DNA from: Spisula solida
Taxonomy: Eukaryota; Mollusca; Bivalvia; Venerida; Mactridae
Reading direction: 5' to 3'
Assembly: GCA_947247005.1 (NCBI GenBank)
Contig: OX365955.1
Span: 37,179,822-37,243,821 of the forward strand
Length of the DNA: 64,000 bases
Shown: positions 37,401 through 48,383 of the stretch, in pieces
Layout of the letters: the number at the start of each line of letters is the position of its first letter
Numbering within the stretch: the first letter of the stretch is position 1
Made by a program: the position numbers and the translations under genes
Notes under the pieces: generated by a model
What the model saw: only the letters and a program-made list of their open reading frames with translations
Told to the model about the DNA's origin: nothing
Databases searched by the model: none

Positions 37401-40400
37401 GTCACTAACCGTTTGTTATCTTGTCTACCAAACACAACACTTCTGTCGTAGTTAAATACCACAATAACACTATAACAATAAAATTCGATAATAAAGATGC
37501 CAGAAATAAAAAGTGATTTGCTTCTTGACGGAGCTGCAGGAAATGTGAATGGTCATGCGCGCTCCAGATCACGGCGTGCTTTCGTGACTTATATACACGG
37601 CGGAGAATTTAGCGAAATGGCGAAGCACGGCGGCTTGTCAATCAGACAGTACATCGACTTGAAAACTACAGATGTAAATATTACATTAAGGTGATTGCAA
37701 ACTCTTCAGTTGAGCGGAAGTTTAGCAATCGATGTAAATAAGATGCACTGAAAGCTTCTGACTACCATGATGAAATAGTACGAAAAACTTAAAATTGATG
37801 TGTCAGCATGTTCTCATGTCTTAAAAGCGCGAATTTACTTTAAAGTTATTACTATATTAGTATATAATAAACTTGCAGAAAAAGCTATAGCTTAAACTTT
37901 ATGTGTCATTTATTCCAAATGTTTGAAATACCAACACTAGCGAGTATTAGCTATAACGTATGTAAAACATATTATAATGCGCCCACACAAAAGTTTATCC
38001 AAGTTTAATATTTGTTTAGCACGCATCCCAACCACTTTAGAGGAAGGTTCTGTTGCATTTTTTTTTAAGAATATAGACAAGCTAATGCAAAAGAGCATAA
38101 TTATAGCTAAAACTGGGCTCATCTTTAAATATACACATTTTTCAAAAACAAAGTATCGCGAAAACTGGATACAACGTATTCAAAACGTTGATGTAATTTG
38201 TAAACTCTCCTGGTTTTCAACATTTCCGAAATCACTATAGTGTCAATTAAAAAAAATCTAGTCGAGCAACTGCCATGCAATTTGGAATAAAGCTTCTATA
38301 ATAATTACTCTACTGGTTGCATGTACGAAAACAGTATGCTTTTCAACTACTTTTTTCGTAAAACTTAAAATGAAAATTCACATATTTAAAAATATCATTT
38401 AAAATACATATAACATGCATATTCGAAAACTAACGTTATCGTGTGATTCCGTAAATACGACATTTCGTGCATGCCAAGTTTCATGTAATTAAATGTCAAA
38501 CTCTTTCGGTAAAATGCAAAAATCAGGTTTTATAGGGTTTCCCCAAAATCTAAAAATATCTTAAAAACTAGCCGAGCCAAACTGTTACGGGTTTGCACAA
38601 TTACTATAGTGTGTGTGTTCTTCATGAAAATCAGGTGTTTGGTACCTCTTGTACAGAAAAATTTAAGATCTGGAAATCACCTTAAGTATAAAAATCATAT
38701 ATCACTGCTCATTTAAGAGTAAAAGATAACATGATAATAATTTTTATATGGTAATATAGTGTAATATTTTCCAGAGAGAGGCTCCACATATACAAGATGG
38801 GGACGGACAACTTGCGCCGGTAATAACACGGTTAAGGTTTATTCAGGTATGTGAATGTGTGGTTTACATAGGCTGATAAGAAAATATTTGTTTGGCATAT
38901 TTTAGCTCACCTGTCAAAAAGTGACAGAGTGAGCTTTTATGATCACTCTTCGTCCGTCGTCCGCGTTCACCGTCGTCCGTCGTTCACCGTCGTCTGTCAA
39001 CAATTTACTTGTGTAGTCACTAGAGGTCACAGTTTTAGCCTAATATGTATGAAACTTGGTCACAATGATCATGACAACAGGATCTAGGTCAAGTTCGATA
39101 TTGGGTCATCCAGGGTCAAAAACTAGATCACAAGGTCAATTAATAGAAAAACCTTGTGTAGTCACTAGAGGTCACTGTTTTGACCTAATATTTATGAAAC
39201 TTGGCTTCAATGATCATGTCAACAAAATCTAGGCTAAGTTTGATATTGGTTTATCCGGGGTTAAAAACTAGGTCACACGGTCGAATCATGGAAAACCTTG
39301 TGTAGGCACTACAGGTCACAATTTTGACCTAATCTTAATGAAACTCTGTCAACAAAATCTAGGTTAAGTTCAATATTGGATCATCCGGAGTCATAAACTA
39401 GGTCACAAGGTCAAGTCATACAAACATCTTGCATAGTCATTAGAGGTCACAATTCCAAATCTAAGAAAAAACCTTGTGCAGTCTCTAGAGGTCTCAATGT
39501 AAGCCTTGTCTTTATGAAAGTTGATCACAACGATCATCTCAACAAACTCTAGGTAAAGTTCGATATTGGGTCATCTAGGGTAAAAAACTAGGTCATTAGG
39601 TCAACTCATAGACAAAACTTGGCTTAAACTTTAAAATGCCGTTTGGTCTGTGATGTAAATTACAAGGCTGCTTTATAAGACAATATTAAAACCTTGTACA
39701 TGCAATAGAGGATACCATTAAGGGGTCTGCATGAACTGGGTGAGCGACCTATGGCCCTTTGGACCCTCTTGTATAATCAAAGCAGCGAATTATGTCAGAG
39801 CCTAGAGTATAGTCATTCATGTATGTATATAGTTGGACAAACTTAAATTGGCCGGGCTAAGCAATAGTAAATAAACACTAGAATGACCTTCACATCAAAT
39901 TTACCAGAATATTTGGTAGATATTGTTTTGCTAAATGCTGTTGTCGTAATGGCTCAGTGGGTCTGTTGTTACGCGTCGGTTAGATGAGGACCGTCACAGG
40001 TTCCAATCCTTTAAGTTGCATTGTTTTTTCTTATTTTGTTTTCATTTTCTTATCAGTTTTAAATTACAAAATCTAAAAACAATGAAAACAATAGAATGTA
40101 ATTATACAAGTTAAGTGCAAAATTAAAAAGAATCATTTAAAAAGGAAAAAATTGGATTCGAACTAGCGCAGTTTAAAAAAGCATATCTTCTTTAAGACAG
40201 AGACCTTAGACTGTACGTACTGAGCTAATTTCTGAGCTGATTATTGTCATTAAGACTTTACAACAAATTGGTTCACTATAGGTGAAAATTTTAACAACCA
40301 CGTTTATGTTCTGTTACTATTTATAGCCCGGCCAATTTATCTTTGTCCGATTATACCAGTTGTTTTCATGTATACTTCGAATATGAATGTCATTGAGTTT

Positions 40401-42982
40401 AGAGAAAATGAAGACCATGTATAGTTCGCCGGAGATAACACTAGCCTTTGTTTACAAATAAAAATGAAAATTAAATACATTTTCGATATTCATTTTTGTT
40501 CAATCTTGTACACTTTTAATGATATACTCCTTAAATCTACACTGATAACTGACGGCCATTCGACAGAGCAGTGTTTATAATTTGCTTTGTTCGTTTATTG
40601 ATAAGGCTAGAGTTAGCCCCGGCAAACTATATGTACCTACACTTAAAGACTTTGAAAACGCACCACTTATTGAAACCACGCAAATATATAGAAAACATTC
40701 TTCTTTTGAAAGAAAAATTGGTATATAGAAAGCTTATTTTATATTTAATCAACTAGCGAAATTTCATAATAAAAGTGAACAAAATAGCAAAGTCACGTGG
40801 CATCGATATGTTCAAGTCTCAAACGCCAAATTCACAATTTAGTAGTTTGTGTATAACGATTTGTTTGTGATGCATTCACAACAATGGCTACTCATAAATA
40901 ACAACAAATTTTAAATGTGCTGCTGAGGGAATGTTCCAACATTCACGGACAAAGGTCTGGGGAAGCTCGCGATCAGGTCGATAACCGGCACTCACCCATG
41001 GACACGTCTTAGTAAGAGCTTGTCATATGTTTTCAATGAGAGCAAAATTTGAAGACCAAATTTGAGTATCCATCACGTTGATACTTTTTTCGTCCATAAA
41101 AGTCATTATTTTCTCTAATTTATGCGAATGATAATTATCGAGCTGTTTAAAGTTAGCATCGTTGTCGCCGAAAATCGTGATAAAAGAAATGATTGTCCAC
41201 ATATTGAAGAACGTCTTCGACGTAAGATCGTACACAAACTGGCATACTGTACTAAATCAAAATTTCTTTTTAAAAAATCGAACGTATTTAACTTTTAATC
41301 ATTTTGCATACCCCTTGTGACCAAGAATTTATCTGACAGTCATGAGGGCAGACCAGAAGCTGTTTCGTCTGTTGCACGTGCGCATTAATTAATCCATATA
41401 AATGGCAGTTTTAGGCCTCTAATCCTGCCTTGGATGGTCAGTGACGATGTCAGTGTACATGAAACGTTCATTTGGACGAATATTTTTCGTATCATGACTA
41501 AGGAATCGTGCAAAAACGACGTGGTTGCCACTACCGGTATATAAGATTTCTACACCTCTAGACACATCATTTCCGGGTAAACGTGACAAGCCAACTAATG
41601 TTTTTATGGTGATTGAAACTATGATTTATTTGCATGTTAATGTGTCGTGTACACATTATCATTTACACAATTCGGATATTTCATTAAGGCGAGATCCACG
41701 AGCGAAAGATGATATTTGACCACGTGGTCACCACGTGTCATTTGCGTGGTAAAACACATGTGAGATGTTCTCTACTGACAAGATTATTAACTAGGAACAT
41801 CAATGCATTGGTACAAAGTCAGCTAAACGGTTTAAACCAAAAAATAAGGATCATTAAAAAGTGGTGCGTTTTCAAAGTCCGTAAGTGTATTGAACACTTA
41901 CATATACACAGTGATTACATGAAACAAGTTGATAACATTGTAGAATATTTCATTGAACAAATATCAATAAATACGGAATATCACTGCAGTATGTTGATCC
42001 GTTGGGCCGTATTACCTAGAGTTGCTTGTGTAATGCCGTATCTCATGAGACCGCTAGGTCGAGAGAGATGCGGTATGGCGCAAGCAACAAGAGGTAATAC
42101 GGCTTAACGGATCAACTCAACTGCAGTAATAATCCTATTATTATATACCTACAAAACGCGCGAACATGCGTTTAATGTGTATACACTGACGTCACTAACG
42201 TCGGCATAATTCGGCATAAAATGCGACGTCCATTCATAAAAAGGCAAATATTTACGTCGTGACGTCATTGACGTTGACATATGTTCGGCATATAACACGT
42301 CAGACATGCATGATACGGATTCCGAAAACCAGACATGTATGATACGGATAAAGCAATATGTCGTGTTGTATTCCACAGTGCGATTTGGTCTGTATTCGTG
42401 ACAATACATTGCTAGGTATATAATAAATAGACATATAATAAACACTTGACCCGAAACTTTACGAAATCACTCTATTAGTTTATGCAATTTTCATGCAATA
42501 CAGGGTACGCAGCAGGATCCCCATACGATGTCGCAGGTGGTGCTGCCAGTGTGGTCTGCCTCCCAGAACATCCAACATGGGCCACATATAAGGACGGACA
42601 TCAAGATATAGGTGGTTTAATAAGTGGAACAGAATATCAAGATTATGCAGGTTTCCATCCTTTTCCGCAACGTATGGCAGATGAAGATGCACCATGTGTT
42701 TTATGCCACACGCCACGCTCAGTAACCATTATGATTCCTGGTCGAACTGACTGCTACCAGGGCTGGACATTTGAATACACTGGTTACCTCATGACTGGTC
42801 ATAAAACACATAATGCAGCAACCGACTATGCGTGTGTTGATGTTAATCCAGAAGCCGAAATTCATGGGGAAACTAATCAAAATGGCAATCTTCTGTACTT
42901 TACAGAAGTCAAGTGTGGATCTCTGCCGTGTCAGCAGTATCCAGATGGACGCGAACTTGCCTGTGTGGTGTGTTCTAAATAA
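31410..42982 (+). CDS. C4-like secreted protein, copy 2 (four exons, long coiled coil)
   Basis: Predicted product of 290 residues from exons 31410-31437, 34033-34326, 38775-38846 and 42504-42982, all phase 1. A hydrophobic leader ends near YIHC. It is followed by LLLHSADDIALEFQNLRQEI, then a coiled coil built from 11-7-11-11-11-7 residue units, the RWGRTTC motif and the Cys-rich C4-like domain (CLPEHP, CVLCH, MIPGRTDCY, GWTFEYTGYLM, KCGSLPC, ACVVC). There is no Gly-X-Y tract. It probably forms an extracellular trimer or oligomer through the coiled coil, which is inference. It is nearly identical to copy 3 in exon 4. Introns of 2.6, 4.4 and 3.7 kb have been swollen by minisatellite and transposon insertions. 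The start-exon donor GTCTGT is weak. Confidence 0.85.
32160..32720 (+). repeat. 39-bp minisatellite, about 14 units, in intron 1 of copy 2
   Basis: Unit GCGTTTCTTCTCTGTGCTTC then AATTAGAGCAATCTATAAG, highly uniform, with more divergent units at the end. Thirteen-codon units keep two frames open (203 and 120 residues, periodic AFLLCASIRAIYK and LEQSIRRFFSVLQ). It is absent from the matching intron of copy 3, so it arose or was inserted after the duplication. Confidence 0.95.
34033..34326 (+). CDS. C4-like copy 2, exon 2 (leader and expanded coiled coil)
   Basis: Acceptor CACATTTAG, donor GTAAAT. After the conserved head come units starting at 34155 (33 nt), 34188 (21 nt), 34209, 34242 and 34275 (33 nt each). 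Each 33-nt unit encodes an 11-residue pattern such as LKSNQSREISV. At 294 nt it is exactly 99 nt (three 11-residue units) longer than the copy 3 exon. Confidence 0.9.
35417..36330 (-). pseudogene. SGNH/GDSL-type esterase fragment, antisense in intron 2 of copy 2
   Basis: On the minus strand 36300-35760 reads as a broken SGNH hydrolase. KSFIRE carries the likely block-I serine, DIVVLIVGTNDL gives the block-III GxND, and DGVHL gives the block-V Asp-His. An in-frame TGA sits at 36078-36076 and a +1 frame change just before DGVHL, so it is dead. Such esterase domains occur in host enzymes and also in proteins of some retroelements (CR1 ORF1) and mollusc mobile elements. The intronic, antisense setting suggests a mobile source. 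The frame farther on (35686-35417, with CVCCDRNIVPD) may belong to the same unit. Confidence 0.65.
36394..37358 (+). mobile_element. hAT-like non-autonomous element, member 1 (965 bp)
   Basis: Terminal inverted repeats of about 85 bases start CACAGGTAACTGTATCATTA and are flanked by a perfect 8-bp duplication AATGTAAA (36386-36393, 37359-37366). Eight-base duplications are the mark of hAT-type transposition. A 65-residue frame at 36908-37105 recurs in member 2, but the differences are mostly amino-acid changing, so it is not treated as a gene. It interrupts the 5' side of the esterase remnant. Confidence 0.85.
37497..37694 (+). other. Unrecognised 65-codon open frame in intron 2 of copy 2
   Basis: ATG follows ATAATAAAG and opens a basic, composition-wise plausible peptide (HARSRSRRAFVTYIHGG). 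It is followed by a TAAGGTGATT stretch that could act as a donor. I do not recognise it. It may be the first exon of the mobile element whose esterase remnant lies nearby, or chance. Confidence 0.2.
38775..38846 (+). CDS. C4-like copy 2, exon 3 (72 nt)
   Basis: Acceptor TTTTCCAG, donor GTATGT. Encodes ERGSTYTRWGRTTCAGNN and then TVKVYS. Conserved in length and phase with copies 1 and 3, and keeps the Trp that copy 3 has lost. Confidence 0.9.
38904..39775 (+). repeat. Dispersed bivalve-type repeat (TAGCTCACCTGTCA... to ...GACCCTCTTGT)
   Basis: Begins TAGCTCACCTGTCAAAAAGT, passes a CGTCCGTCGTCCGCG-rich part and several diverged blocks with CACTAGAGGTCAC and GAAACTTGGTCACAATGATC, and ends GGTGAGCGACCTATGGCC then TTTGGACCCTCTTGT. 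I recognise both ends from bivalve assemblies, where this is very abundant. The transposon class is not known to me. Non-coding. Confidence 0.7.
39828..40355. mobile_element. 528-bp inverted-repeat element carrying two convergent tRNA-like units
   Basis: Terminal repeats: TATAGTTGGACAAAC, then TTAAATTGGCCGGGCTA on the left; the right-end complement reads TATAATCGGACAAAG, then ATAAATTGGCCGGGCTA. Inside, the plus strand has an A-box TGGCTCAGTGGG (39950-39961), a B-box GGTTCCAATCC (39999-40009) and T6 (40024-40029). The minus strand has an A-box TTAGCTCAGTACG near 40228, a B-box AGTTCGAATCC (40164-40154) and T6 (40151-40146). The two units face each other. The minus unit has an extra T run between its boxes, so it may not be transcribed intact. 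A, B and terminator matches are seen; Pol III activity is inferred. Confidence 0.65.
41981..42129. repeat. 149-bp long hairpin in intron 3 of copy 2
   Basis: Arms of about 65 bases (ACTGCAGT, TTGATCCGTT, GCCGTATTACCT, GTTGCTTG) face each other around a loop of roughly 15 bases near 42055. It lies 375 bases upstream of exon 4. A 132-residue frame at 41709-42107 runs through the left arm and loop and is not called. Probably a foldback MITE; a structured RNA is possible. Confidence 0.7.
42504..42982 (+). CDS. C4-like copy 2, exon 4 (Cys-rich domain and stop)
   Basis: Acceptor GCAATACAG. Encodes GYAAGSPYDV to VVCSK, stop TAA at 42980-42982. Nine conserved cysteines and the MIPGRTDCY and GYLMTGHKTHNAATDYACVD segments. 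It is very similar to copy 3, and the following 3' flank (AAGTCAAATC...GGTCAGTGACAATT) is shared with copy 3. Confidence 0.93.
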
Positions 42983-43870
42983 GTCAAATCTTGGTCAGTG
43001 ACAATTTGCCACCTTCATAAAGCATAATTATCTAGTATATATTAATTATTACTAATCTCTAAAGAAATTAAGACTACGATGTTGTGATACAGGTAAATCA
43101 TTTGCTCGCCAACTATGAGTACATTGTTTTGTATGTTTTTATTTCTCCGTGTTACCCGATATCTTGTTTATTATGTACGGAATATTACAAACACCTTTCT
43201 CCATTGATAGTCACACGTTACGGCTCAACCTTAATATTTAAATGTAAAATGTTCATAGTTATAACTTCAACGCGATAAATTGCAATACAAAAACAAACAC
43301 AAAATCCGCTATATTTATCGTTTCTGAAGATTTAGGAGCATGCAAACTGTATATGTCGTGCCAAATGTTTAAATGCTTTCATAGACAAATGTTACGGTCC
43401 TTGATTTCAATCCATAACAAAGATATAGGCAGTATTGCGTTAGAGCTATACCATAAACACTACAAGACTTGTTTATTTACATGTATATGTACTATGCATG
43501 AATGAAACTTAAATATAAAAGTAGTGTGGAAGTAATTGAGTAGATTTTACTCTATGTGGTACCTGTCTGCACTAAATGTCCAATGAAAGGTAAAAGTTGG
43601 TTTAGTACCAAAAGGTTAATAGAACATCGGGAAGGTAACACTCAACAGAAACAACAGAGCACGAAACCCACAAACATGAATACACAACAATGAAACTAAC
43701 CATAGGAGGTACAAGCAACCACGACACACATAAAATAAACATGAACATAATTAAACTTAAACAGTGACACCCTATTCCGAAACGTTGTCTCGAGGGTAGG
43801 CAAACATAACCGGATTAAGAACCAGCTGACAAAAAGTGAAAGTGACTCCGGTCGAAATGACGAATACTTA
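42983..43870. repeat. 3' flank of copy 2, duplicated downstream of copy 3
   Basis: 42983-43270 aligns with 52631-52910 (for example TTGTTTATTATGTACGGAAT and TTTAAATGT-AAATGTTCATAG). 43590-43740 aligns with 53025-53170 (GTTTAGTACCAAAA, AACAGAAAC, AGAGCACGAA). The similarity shows that copies 2 and 3 came from a block duplication and not from retroposition. Confidence 0.75.
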
Positions 43871-43902
43871 TTTTGAAGATTTTGATTGCATCGCTACTGA
43901 TT

Positions 43903-44157
43903 ACACTCAACCACTTTTCTAATTGGTCGCATTTCAAACCCTAAATACGTTTAACTGTGATCATAATTTTGACAATATGTTGCCCACATACGTGTTATTC
44001 AATAGTCTTAAAACTCAAATCATTAAAAAAATCAAAATCGCGTGCCAAAGTATGCGTGGTCATTCACGCGATAATGTTTGCATTTTCGCCATCAAATAAT
44101 TTGATCACAGGGTATTTCGGGTTTGAAAAGTGACCAATTAGAAAAGTGGATGAGTGT
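43903..44157. mobile_element. 255-bp MITE with ~55-bp inverted ends
   Basis: Left end ACACTCAACCACTTTTCTAA, then TTGGTC; right-end complement ACACTCATCCACTTTTCTAA, then TTGGTC. Both continue TTTCAAACCC and reach CTGTGATCA. The interior is AT-rich and non-coding. No convincing target duplication. Confidence 0.7.
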
Positions 44158-44234
44158 TCATATAACGAAAACTGCTACGGCTAAAAATGACCGAAAAAAG
44201 GAAGGTGAGTGTAACTTTAATTGTGTATTTTATA

Positions 44235-44431
44235 TAGCTCAGAGGTAACGCACTGGATTGTCAATCCAGAGGTCAAAATAATTAGTTAAAAAATTAAAAC
44301 TTCTTTTAAACAACGTCTTCATATTCTTGACGACAAAGAAATAAAAGGTGAAGGAGAAAAAATGAGCAGTTATCAGGGCTTGAACCCGCATGTTCCAGCT
44401 TGAAAATCAAGCCAGCGATACTGACGATATC
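44235..44431. repeat. Second pair of convergent tRNA-like units
   Basis: Plus strand: A-box-like TAGCTCAGAGG (44235-44245) followed by an anticodon-arm-like CTGGATTGTCAATCCAG, but the B-box is eroded. Minus strand: a perfect B-box GGGTTCAAGCC (44387-44377), an A-box-like TATCGTCAGTATC near 44428, and T6 at 44362-44357. The arrangement is tail-to-tail, as at 39.95-40.23 kb. No inverted ends were identified around this pair. Confidence 0.45.
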
Positions 44432-44569
44432 TGGTCATACAAAAATATACATCAACGCATTTAAAAGGCATCCAAACCAGGTATATTCACACACCATGAC
44501 TAAATAGTGTAATCTCCCGTCACGGCTAAAAACTCGTGGTTCATCTATACCTATACCTCAAGTATATAT

Positions 44570-45065
44570 GCAACAGTGCTGAACGAAAAACAACAAACAT
44601 ACCCAAATAATACTCGATATATTGCTGGCTTAGAAAGAAAGCTTTTTCAACTTCAGTTTTGTCAACATGACCACTTCCGATTTTCATGAAAATAGGCTCA
44701 TAAGATGCACCTTGTGATGCAGATTCAAATATGCATTCGTCGTATAAGGTCGTAAGTAGTGCTTACGGCATTCTAATTCTTAGCCAGCGATATATAGTCA
44801 TCTCATGTAAACAGATGTGTTAATAGCAACAAAAATGTGTGCATCATCAAAAGGACGAACTGCAAAACAACTTGAGTCACTTCCGTGCAATGCATTCCAA
44901 ACATCTCCGCCTATGTCAATGTTCTATGCGCATTCGATATTTGCAAAATTTATGGTGATTTGTAAGTCGAGTACAATGCACAACAAAATGATCATTACTT
45001 ATAATACCGGTCCGACAATATGACCGTTCAAATTTATATTTACATGGAATATATCAAAAACTAAA
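44570..45065. repeat. Downstream part of the duplicated block (partner at 55.13-55.45 kb)
   Basis: 44795-45065 and 55180-55445 are nearly the same: GCAAAACAACTTGAGTCACT, ATTCGATATTTGCAAAATTT and GTGATTTGTAAGTCGAGTAC are shared word for word. It lies downstream of copy 2, and its partner lies downstream of copy 3, so it marks the far end of the duplication. Confidence 0.75.
44618..44794. mobile_element. ~177-bp MITE inserted after the block duplication
   Basis: Ends TATATTGCTGGCTTAGAA and, on the complement, TATATCGCTGGCTAAGAA. The paralogous site at about 55.17 kb reads CTCGACATAAACAGTCATCT without the element, so this is a filled/empty site pair. Parts of the same family occur at 6028-6130 and 7612-7683. 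Confidence 0.7.
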
Positions 45066-45069
45066 ACAG

Positions 45070-45975
45070 CTCTTATTGTTCATTATTCTGATATGAAGAT
45101 TCTCTAACAATGGTTGTTCATTGTGCAAGAAAGACGTGGCTGGTTTGTTCCTAGTATCACGAGAGGGGTAACAAGAAATGTCTTTAAAAAGATGAACAGT
45201 GTACAATCCAATCAGATGACTGTCATTAAACCAATACTATTTACATTAAAAAAAACTAGACTTGAGGTGTGAAGAACATGTCTTTGTCCAAAAATACAGA
45301 ATATAATATCGCTAAACAGAGGTCAGTTCGGGTCAATAGATACTATCAAAACCTTATCTCGCATGGTTTTACTCTGATGCGCAGAGCAATACATGTATTA
45401 ATTTGAAAATAATGTCAGTATTTATTATTAGATTTATGTCGATTTTGTATGTTATATAATCTGACAGACAAATCGAGTTTATCCTCTCATACAGTCTGTA
45501 CTATGTAATGCTGGTTAATTAACAAAAATAAATTATTATGATTTGAATTTTATTCAGAAACAGAAAATAATTGAAACCGAGAAATTGAATAGATCCAGTT
45601 AGAATAATTAGTACGCAGAGGTAATAATCTAATAATACAAAATACAAATATACCAGGCATACAAGGAACGTCTACGATATTCATATGTAATAAATAACGC
45701 TTATTTTGTGGCTTCGGGGACTTAAGAACCACATATTAATTATAAGTAAATCCAGTTTTGCTGGCGAACAAAATCATCAATAACTAAACCGAAATGATAT
45801 AACAGTTAAATAAAGCTAATTAAGCTGATTTGGACGAAAATAAGGTTACATGCTTATGCTTGCATGACAGAGATTGTATGAGAACAAAACATACATTCGC
45901 TTAACGAGATATTATTACCGTTAAGTTATTCTTAGTAATATCTTTTCATTTTGCAACTACAAAGAGTTGAAAAAT
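45070..45975. other. Intergenic DNA, no gene seen
   Basis: AT-rich; one 60-residue antisense frame without motif. Confidence 0.4.
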
Positions 45976-45980
45976 ATAAT

Positions 45981-46586
45981 GAGCCAGTCTCCAGGAAAAC
46001 CTGCTATTTTGACAAAACATTTGATTTTGAGATTTTTATTATCGAAAAGAGTAATCTTAATGAAGCAAAATGCAAAAGAAATTTTGTTAACATAATGATT
46101 TTTAAGGAAGTTACAGCTGTTTAGTTGACGCCCTATTCAGACCCTTTTTGCGTGACGTCGCAAGCGTCATTCAAACATTCGACGTCGTTGTAACAAGTAC
46201 TTTATAAGTACTGCATTTGATAAAATCTTGACGTAAACTGGTCAAAATGGTATCAAGTTTTTGAATGATGTTTTAAGTTTTAAAATATACATCCAAATTG
46301 TAAATGTTCACATTTAGAGAAAGACTACTACTGTTTTAAACAACTAACTCCTCGTTGTACTTTTCTCGAGTACTTTTCTGAAATTGGTCACCATAGCAAC
46401 GAAGTAAATGATTTCGACATCATTCATAAGAAATTTTAAAGCTAAGATATAGTTATATATGGAAAATGACTTAAAATTGAATCTACTGATATGTCATTTT
46501 TTTCTTATTTGAAAGCTTTTTTTAAAGCTTGTTACATGCAGTAATTACATAATGTCAATAAAGCAGGTTTTCCTGGATACTGGCGC
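45981..46586. mobile_element. 606-bp inverted-repeat element flanked by ATAAT
   Basis: Left end GAGCCAGTCTCCAGGAAAAC, then CTGCT; right-end complement GCGCCAGTATCCAGGAAAAC, then CTGCT. ATAAT occurs directly outside both ends (45976-45980, 46587-46591), a possible 5-bp target duplication. The interior has no coding capacity. Superfamily undecided. Confidence 0.65.
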
Positions 46587-46591
46587 ATAAT

Positions 46592-48383
46592 GTATTTAAA
46601 GAGTTCTAGCAGACGCAAAATAACCACAATATGCGTTAATATTGGTATAGTAGCTAGCTACTGTGAGCTAAGGCGATTTCTTTTGCCTGCTATAATAAGA
46701 AGTCGCGTAAAGTTCAACACCGTAATAGTCTCGATTAAGATTACACCACACGAATAAAGTTGTCGTAAAACAGACAGGCGAGTATAGTACTATATGTTTC
46801 GCACAAGAGAAAAATGCAAAAATTTAAAATCGGGCGTAACCTTTGTGAAAAGAATACAATATTGTATTAAATCAAGTTCTGGTATTCCATTCAGAGCGAA
46901 GATATATACAAACATTTCATTCCTTGTTAAGTGGGTCAATCCGAGTTCTGCTTTATGCAATAGCTCATACTCAAACATAAGAAATATGACATATGTCAAG
47001 TTTACTTATTACTTGTGATATAAATTAGAACGTTTTCTGTTATAAATATGACTCATTCGAGTTTAAGCGCAGCTCGCAATGACATATTGTCGTTTTAAAG
47101 ACATAAATACGCCATTTGTGGAACCCTGTAAGCTAGGTGACAGAAACCAGACAACAACATGGTGCCATCGTTGTTTCCCGGGAGAAATCCTGAATTATTT
47201 AGAAAAGCCTGTTTGGTTTGGCGATTTTTTCTTAACCAATCGCGCTGTCAGTAACATTTGCCGCGCAGTCTGATTGTTTCCTGGCTTAGTTGTGTTGATA
47301 TAGGCAGAAATAGACATAATCTGGAAACCACATTTGGAAATCTTCGGAGCTTTAGGTGATTTATACAGAAATATCCTATCGTGATTTACCGAGGCGGGTG
47401 AGCAAATTACTTTCAAACCAGATAATTAAATACTACATGTAGTAACTGGGATGAAAAACACACTGATTAATTTGGATGGTAAATATGTTTGCAACTGTTT
47501 GCTTTTTAGCAGTTCTGGTCAACAGGCTGATGTATCTCAATGCAAAAGTTGTCAGCACCTGTATCAAACTTATGAATAACAGCTCACATAGCTCAATCTA
47601 TGTCGTAGATTATAGAAATAGTTTCATACGTTGGTGTACGTTGCACCAAAACAATTATCTAACAGGTCTACACATTTACGTTACGTTTATACCCCAATTA
47701 GACAAGTAAGTAACAATGGTGAATTAGGTTTGATCATTTTTCAGGACTCTAAGGTTCTAACTGCCGTTTTATATAAATAGTACAGCAAATGCTCTACAAG
47801 TAATGATTAATGTTTGGATTCAAAACTATTATAACAAATACTATTTTACTATGTTTAATGGAGAAAAAACTAGACGTTTGGCTTGCTATCTGTACTTTGG
47901 TTGAAATATAGCATGGACAACCTGATCCCAGAATTAGTTTAGCCAGCTAGTGTTCATTTCAATCAAGGGGTTATGTACTTTCAAATTATTTTGAAGGCAA
48001 ATGTGGTAAAATCAATTGCATCGAAATATTTATTATATAGAAAAATACAAGGATGAATAAACATTTAATGCATCGACTCATAAATAGTGCACACACATGT
48101 GTTTTACATATGCAATGATTTGCAATCGACCAGGGCCTGTTACGCCATATTTAAATTAAGTAGGAATGTGAAGTAACGTTTCGGGTTCATAAATTATGTT
48201 TTATTCCTAAAGTGGCTCCGTACAGCTTTGATGGGAGATTTTGGTTGAACATTTCACTCTGACCTAACACTGTTTTCTCTCACGTTATCTAGGGCATGTA
48301 AAATAAGACCAATCGGACTTGTTGTTAGTATCATATGGACTTCTATTGTTTTCCAATGTGCTTAGTCTATAAAACTGGAAATT
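46592..48383. other. Upstream region of copy 3, no other gene seen
   Basis: Short frames only (64-77 residues), overlapping on both strands. From about 48180 the sequence begins to match the DNA just 5' of copy 2 (31230 onward). TATAAAA at 48368-48374 is only 10 bases before the ATG and is not shared with copy 2, so it is not proposed as the promoter. Confidence 0.4.

Noticed and set aside
41709..42107. 132-codon frame in intron 3 of copy 2
   Set aside because: It runs through one arm and the loop of a 149-bp hairpin and has no recognisable motif or paralog.
48368..48374. TATAAAA just upstream of the copy 3 start codon
   Set aside because: Only 10 bases before the ATG, too close for a TATA box acting on this start, and not kept in the aligned copy 2 flank.
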